A stretch of DNA of 64,000 nt from assembly GCF_964204645.1 (NCBI RefSeq), contig NC_134035.1, positions 5,828,501-5,892,500 on the forward strand. The letters are read 5' to 3'. The notes below the pieces were generated by a model, which searched no databases, was not told where the DNA came from, and worked only from the letters and a program-made list of their open reading frames with translations. Shown in pieces: positions 39,507 through 50,400 of the stretch; positions within the stretch are counted from its first letter, which is position 1; each line of letters opens with the position of its first letter. The DNA comes from Tubulanus polymorphus (Eukaryota > Nemertea > Palaeonemertea > Tubulaniformes > Tubulanidae). The position numbers and the translations under genes are program-made.

Positions 39507-42500
39507 ATGACAACTGAGGATAAACCAAGCGATAAGGAAGAAGTCACAACTGCTTTAGTCGGTAAGAGTCGCGACCTTAACGTTCAAAAATAATATCGCT
39601 AATATTCCGTTTTTGAAGCTTCATTTCATATGTTTCTGTAAGTTGCCACCAGGGGGCACTAACTACAATATGTAACGATCTGGAAAGCAAAACAAACTTA
39701 ATTCAATACTTTGTAAAATATCTTTTAATTTATTTTTAAGGGATAAATTTAAGAGCCCTTGGCTATCATATATAAAGAAAACCTTTGATGACTGTGGTTT
39801 GTCCTGCATTTGGACGCAGTAATTCATGACAAATAGTAAATCTTTTTCAAAACGAATAAAACAGATACTCCGTGACCAGCACCTTCAGGAAACGGGTATC
39901 TGCCATAAATACTAATTTGATATACACTAACTTTAGGCAATATAAAAATGATATTAGGTTAGAGAAGTATATAATAGAACATGGTGATGACTTAGGAACT
40001 AGTTTATTTGAATTTAGGGTTGGGTCCTATATTTTACCAAATTTTCAAACCTTCATTTAGACAGAGCCGATAGAATATGCCCCACTTGTAATACTTTAGG
40101 TGACGAATCCCATTTTCTGTTTGACTGTACCTTACTTAACGAACCCTGCAAAAACTATTTGAATTTGAATACCTTTAATACCCTTGATATTCTGAAAAAC
40201 CCAACGGTCAAATTAGCTAAATTCATTAAGACCGGCTTAGATGTATATAGATCCCTCCAATAGTATATATAGTATTGTAAATAGTTGATGTATATATATT
40301 TTGTTACGTTTTCATTCTCTAAATTTTAATCATTTCAGTGTTGTTTTGTAAATATTTGTATATACATGTGTAATAGTTTTCCTCCATATACCATGGAAAT
40401 GGTTAGAGTGTAAATAAAATCGTAATCGTAATCGTAAACGAGTTTTTCAAAGGATCTAACCGATTGAAATTGCGGGCCATGTAATTTGAAGGTCAGTTTA
40501 GCTTTCAGCGGACACGTGTCCTGGGTGTGTAAACATGTGCGTTCACATTCGGACACGGTTTTCTAGTTGGATGAATTGAAATAATAACATATCCAAGCTA
40601 CGTAATACCATTCATACTTATACATAACGCTTATAGAAAGGATATTCAGCAAATCTCTGTAAACAACATGGCATACTCCGGTAGTGGTATAGCGTTGTAG
40701 TGTGAATCGAGCTTTATTATTGAAATGGGCAGCTGTTTTTTTGTATAGTGTATAGAAAACGATATATAAGTTCCACATTACACAATATACACTATTGCAT
40801 AAATAGCTGTAAAAACTCTTGTCTCTTTTATGTACGAATAGATAATAATAATTGGACTGAATTTATGTTTTTTTTTTCAGGCACCAGGTCTACGGCGAAC
40901 AATGAAGGAAAAAATCTCGATACTTTACATTCTGATATACCGGAGGTAACAATCTCGGTTCTTTGTCATATGGTGCTCTATCAAAAGCATATATTCAAAT
41001 TGATATGACGAACCTACCGATCAAATAAATGACGGGGAGAATCCCTATTTAATGGTTTAAAAAACCAAGCCCTGGTTTTAAAGACTGCTATCAACTTTAA
41101 CCGGGGGTTAACTCAATCATAAGTGATATTGATATGACGAAACTACCGATCAAATAGATAACACAGAGAATCTCTATTTAATGATTTTAAAAAACCAAGG
41201 TGGGTATCATAGACTGGTATCAATTTTAACCCGGGGTTTACTTAATAGAAAATGTGTTAATACCGATCGATGAAACCGGGGCCCCTGATGTGAAGAAAAT
41301 TTAGACTTCGTAATGAGCAGCACGGTTTTTGTGTTGACATTTTCTAGGGTCGCAATCTCTTTTTCGACGAAGATCCGACGTGTCGGATCGACTTCGTCCT
41401 GGCGTACAATCCGGTGAAGAAAAACGGCGACCGTTTGGAAACGATACGTCAAACGTTCGAGGAAAATCTACGAAAAGAAGGTTTGAAGTTGGAGTACTGG
41501 CGAGTGGTAAGTTTCTCGGCTGTAGCCGTGAGGGGTAATGTTGTCACCCCACGGGTATACGGGAATGCAGACCGTGTTCTTCACCCAGTTCTGGAAGTGG
41601 TTCCATCCACACTATGCTGCTCTACAATCCTAATGTACCTCCGTGGTATATTTTGACATGATTAAGTAAATTACAGGGTCAATCCCTAATTTAAGGTAAT
41701 AAAAAAAATGAGATACTAAGGTTCTTGGTGAGGGGATATTGTTGTCCTGGCAGCTTGCTGACATTGTTCCCCGTGCTACAGTTTTTGACTGATTTTCCTA
41801 CAACGCTGTATTTTGGTTTAAGATGGAAGGTGTATGTGCCTTATCGGTTTTGACTTATGTCTGTTTCGATTTTAGGAAGGTAAATTGCAGCATTTCGTCA
41901 AGATTCACGCGCCTTGGGAGGTTCTGTCACGATACGCCGAAATCATGAAAATTCGCATGCCGATGAAAGACGTAAGTTTGAATTTTGAATTTCAAAATGG
42001 AAAAAGAGGCAGAGGATAGAATTAGGGTTCCCATGTGTTTTGGAAAAAGGAATTTTTTTTCCATTTATAAGAATGGAACAAAGTTTATATCCAACTTTCA
42101 TTTAGAAGGATTTTTCTGTCCGCAATAGTAGGCCTAGGCTGTTGCATATTTTGTAGCAAAAATCAATCACAAAATTTTAGCTAATGACATGTCCTATGAT
42201 TGCGGTGAGTGGCGAGTATTCATACCCCAGGAGGCGTTGACAGTATATTGAAGCCAAGTTGGCACGGTGTCTCTGGACCCCCTAGTTACGAATGGTTTTA
42301 TTCCAACTCTACGTCCATCTTCGATAGAGTTTATTAGTATAGAGCTTTCTAATAATTACTCGGCGTAGACTCTGTCTCCTCTGCCGTCAGCTACGTGCGG
42401 ACTCTTGTCTCCGCCGTCGGCTACACGCACCTGCTTAACCCGATCTTACTTACATGAGATTAGCTTCAAATGAACCTTTTTCGCCAGGGACCTGAAAACG

Positions 42501-45500
42501 AATTAAGCAAAAAGAAACTAAGACAGATTAAGAGAATGGTAAGCCTTGTAACGTCAACCAACAGAGTTTTTCGTGTAATTCATGTTGTCTGCTGATTAAA
42601 AGCTTCACATTTCATAAACGTGTGTTCGGACGATCTGCCCACCTCTGATGTTCTTATCAGTTTTGTAGTTTGATTTTAACTTTTTCGTATTTGAATATTT
42701 TAATATAGGAAATTCTTTTGCTAATCGCCGCTAACTAATGCACACTGTATTTAGTAATTAGCACCCTCTCGAGGAATGTGAGGTTTAAATACGTGATTTT
42801 TGATCACTCATAGGTTATATATCCGGTAGGTGATAGTACGTATTCTACACAAGATTCAAGCTTTTATTCCAGTTCATAAGAAATCATTGCTGATCATTGC
42901 CTGTTGAATATGTCCGCTGAACAAAGAATGATTGTGCTATCTCGCAAAATCCCCTGCTAAAATTATTTGCTTTTGATCGGAATTAGAAAAAAGAGAAACT
43001 ATATGGAAAAACCCCTCGGCCTAATTTATCGGCCCAATCAGCTGTCATTCTGCTGTCTGTATCCTGAACCCCTCAGACAATCTGCTGTCTGTATACTTAC
43101 CCCACCCCTAATAATAGATCCATATTTATACGCAAAATATTATATCAAAGTTAGTTTTAAACTCATTTCAATGACATTTTAAACAATCAATACTCAAGAT
43201 TTTTAAAAAAAAGATACAAGTTTTTTCTAATATTACAAATAATTGACTATTCTCAAGAAGGGAATATAATGTATTTTGCTGTGTGTGCGCTAATAGCTTT
43301 GACCAGATGCACCCACCACTCAATGTTGCTATTGGGTCACGTTTTATTGGAAATTTTCATGTCGAACTAAAAAAAATAATTGCGATCTTGCTTCGAATTA
43401 TAGATTCCGGGAGGCAACACTCACATGCCGATGTCTTGGTGGGAACAATTTCTCGGGCTCGGGAAAAAGCTCACGGATTTGTTTCAAGTCAACCGGAAAA
43501 TTCTACCACCGCTGACCCGACGGTTTACCTGTATCTACAGCCGCGATAAGGAATACTTGTACGTCTCTCGCGGAAAACAGGAAATATCTTCCCGACCGTC
43601 GAGATGAGAGGAAAATAATGCTTTTGATTTTATTTTAGGTTCGCTATACCGGAACCGAAAGAGCTGTTTTTTAAGAACACGATTCGAAGTCGTATAGTTG
43701 ATTACATTCTGAGGAGAAAAGAATTTACGAACGACGTCAACGACGCTTACAGCTTCGGTAATTTGTTTTCGCTCATTGTGAAACGCCATATGCTAAGCCA
43801 CGCTTAGGTCTGTTGCTAACCCGGTCCTCATCAAGTCATGGTTCACAGGTGGTTAGTCGTTCATGAAGATGTTCAAAACGTATGGTTCATTCTGACGACT
43901 AAGAGATTTGACAGTGAAATAATGCGCACTCACCGGGGATGTAACCCGGGTCTAATACGTAGAAAGCAAGTGTGCTAACCAGTAGACCAATAGAACTAGT
44001 CCGCTTGGCCAGTAGTTATACAGCTTGTCCTATATGCGTAACATCATGTCGGTTCTAATTCAGGTGTTGGGCAGTGTTTCTTCGCCCATCAAACCGCTTA
44101 GAATAATGTCCTCCTAGTTGAGAACCAGTGAGATGAAAATCGCTGCTAGTATAACTTACAAGATTTGTTTTATATTATAACATTTCGTCGTTTGTTGTTT
44201 GTAGGAATATTCGGTAAGATCAGTATACGGTATTATTATACCTATCAGTAGGTACACAGACAAATTCAAATCATCGCGGCGTTCTTTGTAATGAAATTCA
44301 ATCATGATCAAAACACATTTTTAATTGCTGGTATTTTCATATTATGTCATTACCACGTTTCATTCGGGCTAAAATGTTCCATTGCATCCCGTTCACAGCG
44401 GAAAATTGTGCTTACAACACATTCATGTGAATCTAGATTTTCAATTGATCGCACCTCCATCAATACCGTGATTCTATGCCGCAGAATCGAAAATTGAACA
44501 GCTTCCACAGTGGAAGCTGTTTGATTTTCATATGGAAGCTGTTTAATTTCTGTTTAATTTTCGAATTTATCGCTTGTTCCCTGGATCCATTTCCATCCAT
44601 TTGAGTTAAGATATTTTTTCTAACCATTGAGAATTTATGATGAACAAAGAATTACGATATGGAATGGACGACCGAAAATCGACATTATATGTGAGTTAAG
44701 ATTCGGATTGAGCTCTTTGTAAACGAACTGATCTTGATTCGGAGTTAACTCTAACTCACAACTGTGGAACTGGATCATGAGTTCGGAGGTAACTGCTTCA
44801 ACTGTGGAACCGGATCCTTAGGACACCCTGAGCACTAGAAATATTAGCAATAGTTGATATTCACCAGTTGGAGATAGAAGTGACCATTTGCACGTATCTC
44901 TACCTGCTGAGTTGTGACTAGAGCTGATTTGCTGATTTGGGCTGATAATAAATTAAATTGTACTGATTAAACTATTGTTGTGTGTCATTCATTATCGTGA
45001 TGATTTTTGTAGGAATAAAGAGATTAATTAAAGATGACGTTTACGAAGCTGCATTTCCACTTCATGAGGTGAGATTGACGATAATGTTTGGTATCGATGA
45101 AATCTTTTTAAAGGCTCCATTAAAACAATACATGGGAGTAACTTCTCAGCATAGGAGACACTCCACAAGATGTTGCTAAAATCATTCCGTTTATACAGAG
45201 AAACAGGCTTAACTTTGTGCTTCGTTTTTCTGCATTATCAAGTCAAAGGTCAAGTCGTATTCACTCTATTCTACTGACGAATGTTGTCGGTATTTCAGGG
45301 TGGTTGGAAACCGGGAAAATCGAAACCGAACATGAGAAAACATTTGTACGATCAATGGGCCGCGTGGAGGAATGCATTTAAATCTCAACCTCTTGACTAT
45401 ATCCGGTATGTATTTCATTCCTAATGTTCTTAGTAAAAAAAACTTTTGATTTGTGTTCTTAGGCGGGATCCAGTACCACAGTCTTTAGTTCAGATCTGGC

Positions 45501-47346
45501 TCTGAGTTAACTCTAACTCACAAGTGTGGAACTAGGGGTTTTGATCGAACATATTCCGGTTAAGGAATATCAATTCTGGATTACAAACTCTCTACCGGCC
45601 GCTTCTATCAGGTTTAAAGATTACGCTATTTCGGAATAGGTAAAGCGTATTCTGCTGTCAGAAGATAATGCACTAGAAGAGAATTCTGGAATTAGTAGAG
45701 ACCGAACAAAACCTGTGTTAATTTTGATTTCCAGAGATTTTGCCACGCTTGACCGCGAGATAACTTTTCAAATATCTCCTAATATCTTTATTTGGTCTGG
45801 GTTATTTTTGTAGGAATTATTTCGGAGAGAAGATAGCGTTATACTTTGCCTGGTTAGGTTTCTATACGTATATGCTGGTACCGGCGTCGATTGTTGGAGT
45901 TATTGTTTTCATGTACGGTTTGATGACCATCAGTTCTAACGAAGTCACGTAAGTTCATCTTGTACCGAGGCGGCCCGGGATTCATACTAGTCCTGAAAAT
46001 CTTGGAAAAAACATGGAAATTATCAATCATTTATGGCCTACTTTTATGATATTGAAGGTTTTATGCTTTTACAGTTCTTAGAGTTTAGTCATGCCCTTTT
46101 ATCTATAAGATCCAATGTACGCTGTGTTGAGGTTGACGTACTATACTGTATTTATAAATGATATGAATGTTTATGGAATAAGTTAACTAATCTTCTGAGA
46201 TGATTTGTTTCTCATAGTTGAAAATTTATACCTGTCTTGTCATTTTCATACACTCGTCCGATTGTAATGTAATTGTATTGTAATGGGTTCACTGATTTGG
46301 ACTTGGAACTTGAGGATTTTGTCTTACCCGGTATGAACTGGAGGAATGGAAATTCAAGTCGAATCGTGTTGAGATTCGGCTATGTTTCGAATGTGGTCTG
46401 TTTGTTCAGAATATGAGGATCACTGATTCTCTGATAAATCGGAAGAAACAGCGCCCTCACCGAGGATATCTTATGATTTGATCAGGGAATTTTTACTCGA
46501 TGGTTGGGGAATGGTACAAGGAACCTCTTGATAAGTAACCGCCATTAATCGAGGAATTTTAGGTCGACAGTCAGAAAATTTCGGATTCCCAGATCTGTAA
46601 GAACCCTGTAAAATACTCCCCATTTTATGGACTGGCTCAGTCATTAATCATCCCCTCATCCAGTAATGATATGGCAAGATTTTCAGTTATATTTTACCGT
46701 AATAAGTTTGTTTTTTGCTCGACAGGAAGGATATTTGTGGGAAGAACTCTGCTAATATAGTCATGTGTCCGCTCTGTGATAGGCGATGTGCCTATTGGAA
46801 TCTTACAGACGCTTGCGCTCACATGAGGGCCAGTCATCTATTCGATAATGGTGCAACTTTCTTTTTTGCAATTTTCATGTCTATTTGGGGTGAGTTCAAC
46901 TTAAGATAATTTTCATAAGAAAACTTTTAAAGCACACACGTGACTAAAACAAGTATGGTAGGAAATATAATTATTTCTGGTTACTACCACCCCTCTTCAG
47001 TCTGAAATGGAATGACGCTTTGGACTCTGTTTGTTTCCATAGACAAGTGACTGTCTGACATCAATGAAGTGAAAAACCACAATATACTTGAAGAAAACTA
47101 GAAGAAAATCTGATGTTTCGACTCAATTCTACGAGCCATTTTCAAAATCTGATTTTGAATTTGGCTCATAGAATTAGCTCTAGAGACATATTGATATACT
47201 GGGTTTTTCATTTCTACACTTATTTCATCGATTCAGGTACAATCTTCCTGGAGTTTTGGAAACGAACGGAGGCTGATATTCAGTTCAGATGGAGTTTGAT
47301 GAACTTTGAAAGTGAAGAGGTACGTATGATATACAGTATAGAATAT

Positions 47347-47409
<63 letters not shown>

Positions 47410-50400
47410 CTCACAGTTCATTAGATTTACAAGTATTTATTTATAGGAACCTGCAAGACCGGAATATTTAGGAAGTCATGGAAGATTCATTACGAAGAAG
47501 AAACATTTTATTTCAGGGGTATGAGAACTATTTCACACGTTTCCTGTATCTAGTAGAATAACTGAAGCTATTTTCAGTTTTCATCGTTTTTTATGTATTT
47601 CTCTTTTAGATCGATGAACCACACATGCCTTTCTGGAGAGTTCGGGTACCAGTTTTTGTGATGTCATTTTCCGTCATGTTACTGCTGGTAAGCCAATGAT
47701 AATTCTCACTCAATTTCTGGGTCAGTTTCACGATGTTACCGACAGTCACTAATGATACAGTCTCGTTGCAACAAACTTCAGCGGACAAGAAAATCTGTTC
47801 GTTAAAACCGGTACTCCGTTATGTTTGTTTCTAAATTATAGAAATTGTCCTACTCAGGACAAAATTCTAGGTCAATTTCACGAGCAATGTCTTTGATAGT
47901 CACTAGTTATACATACTCGTTGCAAAGAACTTCGGGGAACAAGAAAATCTGTTCGTATTTATCCACCAGTTAAATCTAACCAATTTTTTAGCAACTGCGA
48001 CCCCTTTTTTTATAACCGATAGTACATTGCATCCAGTACAAAATAGTCAAAAACGTGGTATTCAAAGAAAAAAGAACGTCATTCAGTAAATTATTGCCGC
48101 GGCTTTCGCGGCTGCAGTTTATGTTAGTTCGTGCTAGTATTTAATCATATTTCATGTTCACTATTCCGCAACATAGAGACCTTTCTAGAAATATGATGCC
48201 AATGGCTACCTCCATTGATGTACACAATATCCTTGGAATATTCTTCGTATCGTATCATATTTATTTTCGGAATAATTTACATCAACGTATAAAAGGTATA
48301 TTAGGCTTAAATTAGAAAAGTACTACGATTAATTTGTACTGATGTAAAGTAACAGCAGGGCAACCTGAAAAAAGCGAAGCTTGTAGTATCAGGCACCCTG
48401 ATAGGATTAGAATTAGAATAGGCACCCTTTTCTCATGTTTCACTCAATGTGTGCTCCTAGATGATATGTATAGTATTGATTGTATATATTTGACAGGTAA
48501 CCGTAGCAATTGGTTGCGTTGTTGGCGTAATCACGTACCGAGCCGCTGTGCGAGCCGCGCTGTTCGCCACCGATACCGAATTCGTTTATACGCACGCGAG
48601 TATCATTACCTCCGTCACTGCTGCGTGTATCAACTTGGCCATCATCTGCGTCTTACGGCTGGTAAGTGAACGACAAGGAAAAACTTGATAATGTAGTTTT
48701 CTGGTTTGGAAAGATTTGTGAATTAGGATATAGATATTCCTCTAATCCGGGAAATATTTGGAACCGAATTTAACAGTAGGACTAGACGATAGGGCCCAGT
48801 TTTATAGACTGGTTAATTTTAACCCGTGGGCTAATTCAATACAACCCTCGGGTTAAGGTTTATACCATTCTATAAAACCAGCCCTTGGACTATAGGAAAA
48901 CATGAGTGTACTGTGTATATATGTTTCTAGGTGTATAACATACTGGCAGTGAAATTGACCGATATGGAGCATCTACGAACCCAATCTGACTACGACGATA
49001 GTTTGACTTTGAAACTCTACATGTTACAGTTCGTCAACTATTACTCGTCATTATTCTACATCGCGTTCTTCAAGGGAAAGTAAGTTTTCACAGCAGTTGC
49101 GGGATTCATTTTTCAGCCATTCGTTCTGAGCCGACGGTTGGTTTGCGGTGGAGTATAATTGATGCTGTGTGGTAGTGGGTGTGTATCAATGATATTCTAA
49201 CTCAAGCATGTTACCATCCTCCCTAAGTATGGATTCGAACCTGATGGCATCGCTAGACTCAGCAACGGCACGAAACCATGCTACACTTGCCGGTGTGTGC
49301 AGGTTTACCGCACGGAAAGTTGTGGCACCAATCAGATTGCCCGTTGCATAACTGCTGAGGTAGATTTCATTGAAAAACTATAAATAGAAAAACCCGGGCT
49401 AAAATAAAATGGGATTTCTGATTGGTTAATAATGATATCATCCAAGCTGCGCACTCGGGCTAGTGTGGCAGGGTGGCCAACGTGTTTTGAATCCTCGCCG
49501 GTGCAGGATGACATGTTATTAGGAAGGAATTCGTTTATTGACTAATTATTGAACTCCGTATTTTCTGTCGTTCAGATTTGCTGGAAGACCGGGAAATTAT
49601 ACGCGAATTTTCAACTCCAGACAAGAATCGGTAAGTCACATACTCTTCATTAATCCGAGTTAAAATCTGAAGTGAATCTTGAAAACTATTGATGAAACGC
49701 TCTGATAAAAAACAAAATCCTTAAAGCAGAAAGAAAAATAAATCCTTAATCCTTAAATCCCTTGAAAATTATCAATTAGCAGGGAAACCATTTGGACATG
49801 TTTTTCATATCTGAGTTTGAGGTTTTTGAAGTTTGAATATTGTGTGTCAGTGTGTTTGCGTGTGTATTGATTTTAGTGTATGGGTGGAGGATGTTTAATC
49901 GAACTGTGTATCCAGCTGGCTATAATAATGGTCGGTAAACAGCTAATACAGAGCGTTGTCATGGAGTATTACGCCCCGTAAGTATTACTAAAAGCTGCAC
50001 TCGTCTCGTAATATCAGTTTCTGTTTTCAAACAGAAGTGCAATTCAGCTTTATATGATAAAAATAATTATAATAATTGAAAGTGCTTTACTTTGAAACAA
50101 TCTCAAAGCCTTTAAAAAAATGTGTATTTTTTCAACAATTTTGTTTTAAATACAACTACAGTGTAATTGTATTTTCATTGAATTTGAAATTGAATTCGAT
50201 TTGTCATAAAGTTAGTACCAGTACTGGCGTTAAGAACCAACAAGTCACAATTGATTTGCCCCTGTTTTCTCCTAATATTTGGGTCCTAAATGATCGTTTG
50301 TATTTCGTAATTCTATTCTCTATAGGAGATTGATTGTGCTAATTAAAAAATGGTACTACAAAATAGAGAAAGAAACCAAACAACATTGGACTCCGTGGGA

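Noticed and set aside
47113-47424. Open frames with long IY repeats on both strands
   Set aside because: Created by the (TA)n microsatellite in anoctamin intron 12.
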